A stretch of 64,000 bases of DNA from Candidatus Chlorobium masyuteum (GCF_011601315.1 NZ_JAAORA010000002.1:186001-250000), one strand, 5' to 3'. Shown: positions 1-7,554, numbered from the stretch's first letter. Notes: generated by a model from the sequence alone, not told the origin. Numbers and translations: made by a program.

Positions 1-124
1 GCAGGAGATTCTGTAACCCCCTATGAAAACCGGCAAAGAGCAGAGCATGCAAGAGTCTCAACTGAAAGTTATAGCCCCCTGTCACGACCCCGATTACAGC
101 ATTTTGACAATGAGGAGAGAGAAG

Positions 125-511
125 ATGACAAACAAGCTTATAAAAATCGCGGTATGTATCATCATTCTCATTGCTCCGAGCCTGGCCTTCTCAGCTCCTG
201 CATCGGAGGCGCGGATTGCCGAGCTTGAGCGCACCATTCTAAACTTGCAGCAACGGATTGCTGCGTTGGAGGCCCAGCCAGTTCAAGACGATGAAGGGGC
301 CCGGACGACCTCAGTCAAGCCCGGAAACTCGGGAGATATAAAGAATTGGCGGCAACTGCGACTGGGGATGAAGGAGCAAGATGTGGAGCGCTTGCTGGGC
401 AGCCCGAGAAAGGTCATAGCCACCGAGGTCTTCTTCGTCTGGTATTACAGTGGAGGAAACGTCAATTTCAACGCAGAATCCGGAAAGGTTGATGGATGGA
501 GCGAGCCATAA
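125..511 (+). CDS. Exported BamE/SmpA-OmlA-like small protein
   Basis: The gene encodes 128 aa from the ATG at 125, which follows a purine-rich GAGGAGAGAGAAG ribosome site; an upstream in-frame ATG at 23 would hide the signal sequence. Residues 1-20 form a signal peptide (MTNKLIKIAVCIIILIAPS...). A short coiled coil follows (AELERTILNLQQRIAALEA). The C-terminal half, with GMKEQDVERLLGSP and a WYY strand, matches the SmpA/OmlA (BamE-like) fold found on many envelope proteins. There is no lipobox cysteine, so it is probably soluble in the periplasm. Its partner is unknown. It stands alone in the accessory region, with repeats downstream. The fold is fairly sure; the role is not known. Confidence 0.6.
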   Translation: MTNKLIKIAVCIIILIAPSLAFSAPASEARIAELERTILNLQQRIAALEAQPVQDDEGARTTSVKPGNSGDIKNWRQLRLGMKEQDVERLLGSPRKVIATEVFFVWYYSGGNVNFNAESGKVDGWSEP

Positions 512-541
512 TACCCGGCGAAGAATGGATGGGGACTTGCG

Positions 542-790
542 CAACTTCCGGGACGTCGTTGAATAACGATAGTAAATCCTCGACCCTCTTCCCCTCATCA
601 TCCAGTTAACTTCATTCTATTCAATCCGATACCCGATTTTCAGCGACGAGGGGACGTTGACGACAAACTCTACTTGTTTCCCACAGTTCAGTCTCAGAAT
701 TTGCTGTGAAGGTGTTGTGGAAGGGTGTTTGAGTGTGAGGCTCTGCCAGCTTATCACTATTCTCTCGAAATAATGCGATATCCTGTTTTG
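542..790 (+). repeat. Dispersed repeat copy A
   Basis: The left part, 542-595, has a near copy at 2418-2470: ACTTCCGGGACGTCGTT, then AATAACGATA, then a CCCTCTTCCCCT tract. The right part has the core GACAAACTCTACTTG at 662-676, identical at 2537-2551 and 4236-4250. It is followed by CAGTTCAGTC and AATTTGC words and by GCGATATCCT near 775, all also found after copy C. The element is degenerate and encodes nothing visible. Confidence 0.65.
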
Positions 791-830
791 CGGACTATTG
801 TTTGTTTTTTGGATTAATCAACAACGAGGG

Positions 831-903
831 GTAAGTAGGCCGAAGAAGTTTCACCTCCAGCCTCTTGCAGAACCGGACATGAACCTCTCAACTCATCCGG
901 CTC
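831..903 (-). mobile_element. Group II intron 3' fragment (domains V and VI)
   Basis: Read on the minus strand, 903-870 is a 34-nt domain V. It has an 8-bp lower helix (GAGCCGGA with TCCGGTTC), containing the catalytic AGC triad. A 2-nt bulge (TG) and an upper helix follow, closed by a GNRA-type GAGA loop. It runs into a domain VI hairpin (GGCTGGAG ... CTTCTTCGGCC) with an unpaired A eight bases before the end, and the intron would end in AC at 831. The domain order, lengths and motif positions fit the ribozyme family. No intron-encoded protein is present, so it is a relic. The subclass cannot be assigned by eye. Confidence 0.7.
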
Positions 904-1157
904 CCATTATGGGGGCAAGTCGAAGCTGTCAACAATTTCAACTTCCGCAATACGCTTTTTGCCTGAGCTCGAAAATGTGGTCTCGGCGTTCTGCCCGAGC
1001 TGTATCTGGATCTGGCACTCATGCGTACCATCGAACCTGCCTCTTCGTAAGAGATTGTGCTTGAAAATGGCTCCTGCTCTGTAGATAATTACGCTTTTAA
1101 TGTGTATTATGAAAATTAACCTTACAAATCACGGAATGACTATCCTAAATTACGCAG

Positions 1158-2327
1158 ATGATTGCCAGAGATCTACATGACAAGCTTGTCGACACCCTTC
1201 AGCATTTTCCGGCAGTAGCGCTGCTCGGCCCTCGCCAGGTGGGAAAAACCACTCTTGCACTTGAAATCGGCCATTCGCGAAATTCACTTTATCTTGATCT
1301 GGAATCAGAACAGGACAGAGCAAAAATGGCGCAGCCCGAGTTTTATCTCTCTGACCATCAGGATAAGCTTGTCATCATTGACGAGGTTCATCGTGCTCCA
1401 GGTCTTTTTCCTGTTCTTCGGGGTCTTATTGACCGTAGTCGCCGTGCAGGAAGGAAAAACGGGCAATATCTCCTTCTCGGATCGGCCTCCCTTGATCTGC
1501 TCAAACAGTCCGGTGAGACTCTGGCCGGTCGTATTGCTTATCTGGAACTTACCCCGTTTACCGTGTTGGAAACGCCTGAATTTCCTTCCGATGAGTTGTG
1601 GGTTCGCGGTGGATTTCCGGATAGTCTGCTTGCCGATAGCAGCGCAGAAAGCCTACGTTGGCGGCAGAACTTTATTCGTACCTACCTTGAACGGGATATT
1701 CCCCAGTTTGGGCCGCGCATAGCTGCGGAAACCTTGCGAAGATTCTGGATTATGCTTGCCCATAACCAGAGTGGATTATTGAATTCATCGCAGTTTGCCA
1801 GGAATCTTGGTATTGATGTCAAAACAGTTAACAGTTACATCGACCTGCTGGTTGATCTGCTGCTTGTTCGTCGTCTTACTCCATGGCACAGCAACATTGG
1901 CAAGCGCCTGGTCAAGGCTCCGAAAGTTTATGTGAGAGACAGTGGACTACTTCACGCACTTCTCACCATACCAGACAAGGAAGCGCTTCTGTCTCATCCT
2001 GTTGTCGGACAAAGCTGGGAGGGATTTGTAATTGAAAATATCCTTGGATCTGTTTCAGACGATGTTCAGGCATATTTTTATCGCACAGCCGGAGGTGGAG
2101 AGGTTGACCTGTTGCTCTCCTGGCCGAACGGCAACTTGTGGGCCGTTGAAATAAAACGCAGTGTGACGCCAAAGCTGGAGCGAGGGATTCACTCGGCCTG
2201 TACAGATCTCAATCCTTCTCGCAAGTATGTTGTCTATCCTGGAAGCGAACGATATAGAATGGCATTGGATGTAGAGGCAATTTCATTGATTGATATGGTG
2301 CGGGAGCTGAATGATATCGGTGAATAA
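1158..2327 (+). CDS. DUF4143-family AAA ATPase
   Basis: This 389-aa protein is a P-loop ATPase of the AAA_14/DUF4143 family, often found in accessory regions of anaerobes. Walker A is GPRQVGKT at residues 24-31, and Walker B with its following residues is IIDEVH at 73-78. A 'LLGSASLDLLKQ' sensor-like stretch lies near 107-118. The C-terminal DUF4143 part has the nuclease-like pattern EVDLLL ... WAVEIKRS (about 311-331), resembling a PD-(D/E)XK core. Length is normal for the family. The biological role is not established; defence or selfish-gene roles have been suggested for relatives. It sits between two direct repeats (542 and 2418) and has no co-oriented partner. Confidence 0.85.
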   Translation: MIARDLHDKLVDTLQHFPAVALLGPRQVGKTTLALEIGHSRNSLYLDLESEQDRAKMAQPEFYLSDHQDKLVIIDEVHRAPGLFPVLRGLIDRSRRAGRKNGQYLLLGSASLDLLKQSGETLAGRIAYLELTPFTVLETPEFPSDELWVRGGFPDSLLADSSAESLRWRQNFIRTYLERDIPQFGPRIAAETLRRFWIMLAHNQSGLLNSSQFARNLGIDVKTVNSYIDLLVDLLLVRRLTPWHSNIGKRLVKAPKVYVRDSGLLHALLTIPDKEALLSHPVVGQSWEGFVIENILGSVSDDVQAYFYRTAGGGEVDLLLSWPNGNLWAVEIKRSVTPKLERGIHSACTDLNPSRKYVVYPGSERYRMALDVEAISLIDMVRELNDIGE

Positions 2328-2350
2328 CTGAAAGGGAGAGGGGATACAAT

Positions 2351-2397
2351 AGCCCCGCCAGTGCATTGTAAAGCACGAAAAAAAGATGCGGGGTGCT
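2351..2397 (+). terminator. Nested hairpin after the ATPase gene
   Basis: CCCCGC at 2353-2358 pairs with GCGGGG at 2388-2393, extended by AG/CT outside a small bulge. Inside, GTGC (2361-2364) pairs with GCAC (2373-2376). It lies 24 bases beyond the ATPase stop and could end its transcript, but there is no U-tract after it (an A-run lies inside the loop). Confidence 0.35.
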
Positions 2398-2417
2398 CAC
2401 TTTCAAGGAATCTCGCC

Positions 2418-2551
2418 CAACTTCCGGGACGTTGTTTAATAACGATAATAACTCCTCGCCCCTCTTCCCCTGTTATACCGATAACTCTATTTTATAAAAT
2501 AAGATACCAGCTTTTTCTCGGTTCGGAGATGTTGCTGACAAACTCTACTTG
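2418..2551 (+). repeat. Dispersed repeat copy B
   Basis: This copy aligns with copy A over its whole length. CAACTTCCGGGACGTTGTT is at 2418-2436, AATAACGATA follows, the CCTCTTCCCC tract is at 2461-2470 and the 15-base core GACAAACTCTACTTG is at 2537-2551. Copies A and B are direct repeats bracketing the ATPase gene. The similarity fades after the core. Confidence 0.65.
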
Positions 2552-2796
2552 CCTCAGCCAATCAGCATTTAACTGCCTAATTCAGTGTCGATCGCTCCAT
2601 CACGATCCCGACTTCAGGAACTACTCTCCCGGTTTTCGAGTTGTTCAACTCAGTGATCTTCCTGAAAATCTGAACATCTTATATCCGGAACTCCGGACTT
2701 GATGGACTGAGTGGATAAATGTTGAGACCATCCATATAGATCCGGATCCCAGTCAGGAACTCTTCAATGCATTGGTGAACGTTACCTGGAAACCAG

Positions 2797-3228
2797 ATGG
2801 ATAAGTCCTTGGCCGCTCTTCCGGAAAACATTGTTATTTTTGACGGTGTGTGCAATCTGTGCGAATTTTCGGTGAATTTTATTTTTGAGCACGATACCGC
2901 CGGGCATTTCTCTTTCACTCCGGCCCAGTCTCCTCTTGGAGCGTCGTTACTCAAGCATTTTGGCATCAATTCTTCGCGTCTTGACACCGTCGTTCTTGTC
3001 AGGGGTGAACGCGCCTTTACCCGAAGTGCCGCTGCCATTGAAATCGCCTCCAGACTCGACATGCCATGGAATCTGCTCACCGTATTCCAGGCGGTTCCCG
3101 AACCCCTGCGGGATGTGATGTACGATCTGATAGCGCAGAACCGATATCAGCTGTTCGGGAAAAAAGATGAATGCATGTTGCCGTCCGATGAGTTGCGCAG
3201 GCGTTTTATCGAACAACTGCCGGGATAG
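2797..3228 (+). CDS. DCC-family thiol-disulfide oxidoreductase (DUF393)
   Basis: This 143-aa protein has the DCC family signature D16-G-V-C19-N-L-C22 near its N-terminus, directly after a VIF strand, as in YuxK-type DUF393 proteins with a thioredoxin-like fold. The CxxC pair is the presumed redox centre. The middle (FTPAQSPLG) and the [14 protein letters not shown] stretch are also typical. It has no signal peptide, so it should act in the cytoplasm. The physiological substrate is unknown for the family. It lies 50 bases upstream of a methyltransferase on the same strand, and the two probably form one transcript. Confidence 0.8.
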   Translation: MDKSLAALPENIVIFDGVCNLCEFSVNFIFEHDTAGHFSFTPAQSPLGASLLKHFGINSSRLDTVVLVRGERAFTRSAAAIEIASRLDMPWNLLTVFQAVPEPLRDVMYDLIAQNRYQLFGKKDECMLPSDELRRRFIEQLPG

Positions 3229-3278
3229 CCAACCATCGCAAGCGACATCAACCTCTTCATCGGAAAAGAATAAAAACC

Positions 3279-4169
3279 ATGTCAGACAACACAGCGGGTC
3301 GTTTTTTTGCATATCTGAACTGGCTTCTCAATCCGTTCCATGGATTGGAGACGACGGAAGTCTATGATCTGATTGGTACCACTTCTCTTACCGAGCACAG
3401 GCTGTATCTGAATCTTGGTTACTGGCGGGATGTGGATACCATCGATGAGGCCAGTGAAGCGCTTGCTCTTCTGGTGGCGAAACGGGGCGGCATGGCTGCA
3501 GGTGATATAGTGCTGGATTGCGGGTATGGCTTTGGCGACCAGGATATCCTCTGGGCAAGGACCATGAAACCTGAAAAAATCATCGGGCTGAATATCACAA
3601 GGTCTCAGGTGGAACGGGCGCGGATGAATGTTGCCGATGCAGGGCTCGGGAGGTTGATAGATTTAAGGGAAGGTTCTGCAACAGAGATGCCGATTGCAAA
3701 TGAATCCATCGATCTGGTCGTTTCCCTGGAAAGTGCTTTTCACTACAGGAGCCGTGAGGATTTTTTCAAGGAGGCGTATCGGGTGTTGCGACCAGGAGGA
3801 AGGTTGGTGACAGCGGACATTGTGCCGACAAAAAACTCCGATAATCTTTTCAGGCGGATGGAGCAATGGATTTCATGGAGTCTTGTAGCCGGCAAATTCA
3901 ATATTCCACAGGAAAACTACTATCTGATTCCGTCCTACACCAGTAAGCTCTTGAGCGCCGGCTTCGTCTCTATCGACATCAAATCAATACGCGACGATGT
4001 CTATCAGCCTCTTCATGAGTATCTGTCAAGAGATCAAACGTTTGTCAAAAAGCTGCCTCCGGTTGCCATGATTCTCGCAAAATCAGCATTTCATCGCTCT
4101 GCAGAAAGTGTCTACGCCGGCCTGGACTATATTCTCTCTTATGCTGAAAAGCCGGAGAAATCCGGGTGA
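3279..4169 (+). CDS. SAM-dependent class I methyltransferase
   Basis: This 296-aa protein has the class I methyltransferase core. Motif I is VLDCGYGFGDQD near residues 78-89, the acidic/post-I strand is IIGLNITRSQ (101-110), and IDLVVSLESAFHY is motif IV. The preceding YLNLGYW segment (43-49) is shared with small-molecule O/C-methyltransferases of the tocopherol and macrolide types. Substrate cannot be read from sequence. The C-terminal 90 residues are a helical cap. It is cotranscribed in all likelihood with the DCC protein upstream, the only apparent two-gene unit in this array. Confidence 0.8.
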   Translation: MSDNTAGRFFAYLNWLLNPFHGLETTEVYDLIGTTSLTEHRLYLNLGYWRDVDTIDEASEALALLVAKRGGMAAGDIVLDCGYGFGDQDILWARTMKPEKIIGLNITRSQVERARMNVADAGLGRLIDLREGSATEMPIANESIDLVVSLESAFHYRSREDFFKEAYRVLRPGGRLVTADIVPTKNSDNLFRRMEQWISWSLVAGKFNIPQENYYLIPSYTSKLLSAGFVSIDIKSIRDDVYQPLHEYLSRDQTFVKKLPPVAMILAKSAFHRSAESVYAGLDYILSYAEKPEKSG

Positions 4170-4223
4170 CATCCCAAATCGATGAAAACAGTGTCGAAAG
4201 GGAATAGGAACATCCTATAGTTC

Positions 4224-4335
4224 GGGGATGTTGACGACAAACTCTACTTGTTTCCTGCAGTTCAGTCGCCGAATTTGCATCCGGCGGTTATTGATCTCTC
4301 CCTCAAGTTTCATTCTTGGCGATATCCTTACCGTT
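4224..4335 (+). repeat. Dispersed repeat copy C
   Basis: The segment GGATGTTGACGACAAACTC starting at 4226 continues TACTTGTTTCC, matching copy A with one or two changes (core at 4236-4250). It then shares GCAGTTCAGTC, GAATTTGC and, about 55 bases later, GGCGATATCCT at 4318-4328, in the same order and spacing as copy A. Confidence 0.65.
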
Positions 4336-4362
4336 TCCGTAATTAATTTCTGGCCATATGTG

Positions 4363-4403
4363 GGAATGTTCACAACTACGTAAACTTACTCATGCAGTTC
4401 AGC
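4363..4403 (+). repeat. Decayed repeat copy E
   Basis: GAATGTTCACAACTACGTAA followed by ACTTACTCATGCAGTTCAGCATC can be aligned to copy C (GGATGTTGACGACAAACTC ... TGCAGTTCAGTCG) with several substitutions. The shared GCAGTTCAG word and spacing suggest a tandem, older copy. By-eye alignment only. Confidence 0.4.
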
Positions 4404-4519
4404 ATCATAATCCACCAACCAATGAGTGAATTCAGTGGATGCAAGAGGCTGCGGTGTGGAGTAATGTAGATTCGGTAAAATAATCTTATGTCATAAGGGT
4501 ATATGGAGAATACAGAGAT

Positions 4520-4753
4520 ATGAATAATCACCCAAATAATCCATTGCATGGAGTAACTCTTGAAAACATACTATGTGATCTTGTAAATCACTACGGCTGG
4601 GATGAGCTCTATAAAATGATAGAAATTCGTTGTTTTTATAATGATCCAAGTATCAAGTCAAGCTTGAAATTCTTGCGAAAAACAAATTGGGCCAGGGTAA
4701 AAATTGAAGAACTCTACATAGACTTAATTGATCAGGAAAAGAAAGAAATGTAA
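4520..4753 (+). CDS. VF530-family small DNA-binding protein (DUF2132)
   Basis: This 77-aa protein matches the VF530 (DUF2132) family along its whole length. It has [20 protein letters not shown] near the start, then [18 protein letters not shown] and a KIEELY tail. The family is a small helical bundle with reported double-stranded DNA binding, and the [10 protein letters not shown] helix is its most conserved part. No cofactor motif is seen. The gene stands alone between repeat copy E and the VOC gene. Confidence 0.85.
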   Translation: MNNHPNNPLHGVTLENILCDLVNHYGWDELYKMIEIRCFYNDPSIKSSLKFLRKTNWARVKIEELYIDLIDQEKKEM

Positions 4754-4948
4754 AGGTACGCGTTGCGAATTATGAATGGGAACTCGCGGAAACCGATGCT
4801 CTCAGGATGAATGACAACAAGTCGCTGATAGCGATGAAATACTCAACACCTCGATAAAGTTTCGGGAAGTAGTATCCTTTCCAGCTTTTTGCAGGATCGT
4901 TCTCAATGTTGCTCGCAAAATTGCCACTCATCACAATGGAGATGTGAC

Positions 4949-5434
4949 ATGGATAAACAATCAAAAAATACGATTTGCCTTTGGTATGAAGGTGACGCCG
5001 AGGGGGCGGCGGAATTTTATGCAAAGACCTTTCCGGATTCATCGGTTGGTGCGGTGCACCTCGCGCCGGGAGACTTTCCGTCCGGAAAAAAAGGAGATGT
5101 CTTGACGGTCGAGTTTACGGTGATGGGAATTCCCTGCCTCGGGCTTAATGGTGGACCCGAATTCACGCACAATGAATCATTCTCGTTTCAGGTTGCAACC
5201 GTTGACCAGGCTGAAACTGATCGTTACTGGGACGCAATTGTCGGCAATGGCGGCGAAGAGAGTGTGTGCGGGTGGTGCAAGGATAAATGGGGCTTGTCCT
5301 GGCAGATTACGCCGATCGCACTGACTAAAGCGGTAACCGATTCCGACCCCGCCGCCGCCAAGCGCGCGTTTGATGCGATGTTGGAGATGAAAAAGATCGA
5401 CATCGCAGTAATCGAGGCGGCGCGGCGCGGTTGA
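4949..5434 (+). CDS. VOC-superfamily PhnB-like protein
   Basis: This is a 161-aa protein from the ATG at 4949, chosen because GGAG lies 7 bases upstream; a longer frame to 4889 adds residues with no family match. It has the PhnB/3-demethylubiquinone-methyltransferase-like pattern of the vicinal oxygen chelate fold: ICLWYEGDAEGAAEFYAKTF, then VEFTVMGIPCLGLNGGP and WGLSWQITP near residues 111-119. Relatives bind small molecules, but few have a proven reaction. Single gene, plus strand, in the accessory array. Confidence 0.8.
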   Translation: MDKQSKNTICLWYEGDAEGAAEFYAKTFPDSSVGAVHLAPGDFPSGKKGDVLTVEFTVMGIPCLGLNGGPEFTHNESFSFQVATVDQAETDRYWDAIVGNGGEESVCGWCKDKWGLSWQITPIALTKAVTDSDPAAAKRAFDAMLEMKKIDIAVIEAARRG

Positions 5435-5520
5435 AGTTGCAATCTTCGATGCGTGCATCTTGTGTGAGAGGCTTGGGGTTAAACTCACTCTACAGGGTAT
5501 AGGGGAGAAGCACTATATAA

Positions 5521-5625
5521 CGTTCATGACAAACTATACTTCCGCCCGTATGTCAGTCTCTGAATTTGCTGTCATGAGAAGGGGTCGTTCACTTGTATAG
5601 TGCGATCCGGTTCCCCTGCACGTTG
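5521..5625 (+). repeat. Dispersed repeat copy D
   Basis: GTTCATGACAAACTATACTT is a variant of the core (GACAAACTATACTTC at 5528-5542, two mismatches). It is followed by GTCAGTCTCTGAATTTGCTG, very close to copy A (GTTCAGTCTCAGAATTTGCTG), and by a TAGTGCGAT word about 35 bases later. It is the most diverged copy at the core but the closest to A at the TCAGTCTC block. Confidence 0.55.
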
Positions 5626-5691
5626 AGGTTAAGAAGATGTTTTACTGTGAATGAACAATCGACCCGTTCATTCTGCTTGTTTATTTATGCT

Positions 5692-5724
5692 GGAAATATC
5701 TGTAGCTTTACAGTGATTCATCGC
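5692..5724 (+). repeat. Short repeat F, copy 1
   Basis: GGAAATATCTGTAGCTTTAC followed by AGTGATTCATC matches GAAATATCGATAATTTTAC / AGTGATTTATT at 7443-7473 with a few changes. It precedes the CPBP gene, as copy 2 precedes the gene at 7555. Confidence 0.5.
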
Positions 5725-5746
5725 GGGGCAGACTCCCCGTTAAAGG

Positions 5747-6532
5747 ATGAAACCAGCCATGAACTCAATGAACAACGAACAGAGCTCATTGAAACGCAAG
5801 CCCTCCGTATGGTTGGGGATGTTGCTGTATTTTGGTTATCTCGCCATTTTCTTCTCCACATGGGCAATCAATGGAGTCGATTACAACCGTATCGGTGAGA
5901 ATGCAGAAACGACGAAGCTGTGGTATGCTTTTCCTACCTTGTTTGGATGCTCTTTTCTGGTGGTTGCCATCAGCATACTGGGTTGGTGGCGCATTGTTCT
6001 GTTCGACAAATCGAAGTCAGGCCCACAATGGATCTGGATTCTGCCCGTTGCGATGACCCTCATCATTCTGAACAACTTCCTGGGGATGCCGTCTGGCAAG
6101 CTTTCGCCTGAGCTGCTTTTGTGGTCGACGTTGGGAGCCGTGGGAGTCGGGTTCGGCGAAGAGATGATCACACGGGGAAGCATGATTGTGGGATTGAGAA
6201 GCCGTTTCAGCGAAGGCAGGGTTTGGCTCATCAGCACCTTGCTGTTCTCTGCGCTTCATGTTCCCAACGTGATCTTCGGATTGCCGATGTCGTCAATGCC
6301 CATTCAGGTGCTACTGACTTTCATCATGGGAAGTGGCTTTTATGTCATGCGCCGCATGTCCGGAACTTTGATTTTGCCGATGGTTCTTCATGGGCTTTGG
6401 GACAGTTCGTTGTTTTTGAATGTCGCTACGGGAGGAGAGGCTTCCGCTGTTCAATTCGCAGTCTATCCGCTGGCGATTGCCTGTTTGATCGGGGTGTTGC
6501 TGAAAAACCGGAATACGGAGTTGGAGTCGTAG
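5747..6532 (+). CDS. CPBP-family intramembrane metalloprotease
   Basis: This 261-aa multipass membrane protein has the full CPBP (Abi/CAAX protease) motif set: EExxxR as E138-E139-M-I-T-R143, a helix with H171 (FSALHVP), and H215 in HGLWDS. Hydrophobic segments lie near 22-42, 62-82, 97-113, 126-140, 160-180, 186-200 and 236-256. Bacterial members include bacteriocin-immunity and prenyl-CAAX protease homologues; the substrate here is unknown. The start at 5747 is close to a weak AAAGG; an in-frame ATG at 5759 is the alternative. Single-gene unit. Confidence 0.85.
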   Translation: MKPAMNSMNNEQSSLKRKPSVWLGMLLYFGYLAIFFSTWAINGVDYNRIGENAETTKLWYAFPTLFGCSFLVVAISILGWWRIVLFDKSKSGPQWIWILPVAMTLIILNNFLGMPSGKLSPELLLWSTLGAVGVGFGEEMITRGSMIVGLRSRFSEGRVWLISTLLFSALHVPNVIFGLPMSSMPIQVLLTFIMGSGFYVMRRMSGTLILPMVLHGLWDSSLFLNVATGGEASAVQFAVYPLAIACLIGVLLKNRNTELES

Positions 6533-6815
6533 GGTCACGGCAATGCGTTCGACAGGAAAGGCTTATTATTTCTCCTGAAGTATAGTTTGGTGCGGATCGT
6601 AATCCCATCATGCAGTGAGGAGGGGGAATACGGTACTCATTTCATTTGGTTTATGCTTTGAACGGGATGCGGGGTGATCCAGTCGGAAGCAGAGTGTGTA
6701 TCAGGCTTTCTTGGTAGCAAATTATTTTAAAATGAGGTAATTTAAACCCGCAGCATGGGTGATTATAACTTTCCGGAATTGGTGGATTTTTAATACAACA
6801 AATGGGAGTAGAAGT

Positions 6816-7310
6816 ATGTCAGTCAATCACGTGAAGAACCGTGGTCTCCAGCGTCTGGGCATGATGTTGTTTTTGTTCATTACTTTGTTTGCCTTTGGAC
6901 GTTCAACTACGGCGTTTTCCGCTCCGGCCATTCTCGATTCCGGAGTGAGTACAAGCCAGACTAATTGGGTGTTTAACCCGCCGCAGCAGAACCCGGAGGT
7001 GAAATTCTGGATGCGGGTTCAGAGACAGGGCAATCTTAGCCGATTTGGCACGTTCGATTACTATTTCAAAGTTCAGGTGCTCCGGCCAGATGGATCGGAG
7101 GTGTGGAATACCAAGTATGGCTTCAATGAAGAGGGCTATTCGGATCAGGTGTTCAGCCTGCCGATTCTTTTTTACGAACGGAGTGCTGACCGCGCGCATC
7201 CTTCGTTTGGTACGTGGCGGATTCGCGTTGCTATGACAGAGAAAGATTCTGGTAACGAGGTGTCGTCAAAAGAGTATGTATTCAACTTTAGTGACGGTAG
7301 AAACAGATGA
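6816..7310 (+). CDS. Exported protein of unknown function
   Basis: This is a 164-aa protein from the ATG at 6816, preceded by GGGAGTA at a good distance; the longer frame to 6759 has no ribosome site. Residues 14-35 form a signal peptide (hydrophobic LFLFITLFAFG, then TTAFSAP). The mature part is rich in beta-strand patterns (FWMRVQRQGN, YYFKVQVLRPDG, FGTWRIRVAM), suggesting an immunoglobulin-like or jelly-roll sandwich. I do not recognise the family. No cysteine in the mature part. It is followed by a strong nested hairpin. Confidence 0.55.
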   Translation: MSVNHVKNRGLQRLGMMLFLFITLFAFGRSTTAFSAPAILDSGVSTSQTNWVFNPPQQNPEVKFWMRVQRQGNLSRFGTFDYYFKVQVLRPDGSEVWNTKYGFNEEGYSDQVFSLPILFYERSADRAHPSFGTWRIRVAMTEKDSGNEVSSKEYVFNFSDGRNR

Positions 7311-7324
7311 CCCCATAAATAACG

Positions 7325-7380
7325 GTTCGGGGGCGATGAGAAAGCGCCGATTGAAATCGGCAAATCCCAGCCCCCCGAAC
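7325..7380 (+). terminator. Strong nested hairpin after the exported protein
   Basis: GTTCGGGGG at 7325-7333 pairs with CCCCCGAAC at 7372-7380. Inside it, GCCGAT (7346-7351) pairs with ATCGGC (7356-7361) around TGAA. The 9-bp outer stem starts 14 bases after the stop codon. No T-run follows, so it may be a factor-dependent terminator, an RNA-stabilising structure or part of a mobile repeat. Confidence 0.4.
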
Positions 7381-7442
7381 ACCCCTGATCCGCCGACCGA
7401 CTTCACCCCCGACCCACCTTCTTTCCATCCTTTTGTTTTTGC

Positions 7443-7473
7443 CTGAAATATCGATAATTTTACAGTGATTTAT
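7443..7473 (+). repeat. Short repeat F, copy 2
   Basis: GAAATATCGATAATTTTACA followed by GTGATTTATT repeats the element at 5692-5724 with about five differences. It ends about 80 bases before the next start codon and could be a shared upstream regulatory or mobile sequence. Confidence 0.5.
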
Positions 7474-7554
7474 TTCAGCTAAGCGGTTGAAAGCGAATTA
7501 TAGTTGATCCTTACCGTTGATTGAATTGACGTTTCATTAAGAAAGGAGGCAGTT

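Larger units (their letters stand above)
512..1157. other. Gene-poor gap with repeat copy A and intron remnant
   Basis: No convincing gene lies in this 646-base gap. It holds repeat copy A (542-790) and, on the minus strand, the 3' end of a group II intron (831-903). The stretch 904-1157 shows no reverse-transcriptase reading frame in either direction, so the intron body has been lost. A plus-strand open frame at 798-1064 runs straight through the intron structure and is not a gene. Confidence 0.6.
2328..2796. other. Gap with nested hairpin and repeat copy B
   Basis: No supported gene lies in these 469 bases. It begins with a nested hairpin (2351-2397), then repeat copy B (2418-2551). The rest, 2552-2796, is unassigned. 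An open frame across 2361-2702 runs through both the hairpin and the repeat and has no family resemblance, so it is not called. Confidence 0.5.
4170..4519. other. Gap with repeat copies C and E
   Basis: This 350-base gap contains no gene. Repeat copy C occupies 4224-4335 and a decayed copy E lies at 4363-4403. The remaining 4404-4519 leads into the VF530 gene and shows nothing I can identify beyond an AT-rich stretch near 4475-4500 that could hold its promoter. Confidence 0.5.
5435..5746. other. Gap with repeat copy D and short repeat F1
   Basis: This is a 312-base gap without a gene. It contains repeat copy D (5521-5625) and the first copy of a second short repeat (5692-5724), which ends about 20 bases before the CPBP protease start. 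Confidence 0.5.

Noticed and set aside
798-1064. Plus-strand open frame of 88 codons
   Set aside because: It runs antisense through the conserved group II intron domains V-VI and has no protein-family resemblance.
2361-2702. Open frame of 113 codons downstream of the ATPase
   Set aside because: It reads through a hairpin and a repeat copy shared with noncoding 542-676, and lacks a ribosome site.
4770-5042. Minus-strand open frame overlapping the VOC gene
   Set aside because: It overlaps a well-supported gene on the other strand, has no family match, and its composition follows the shadow of that gene.
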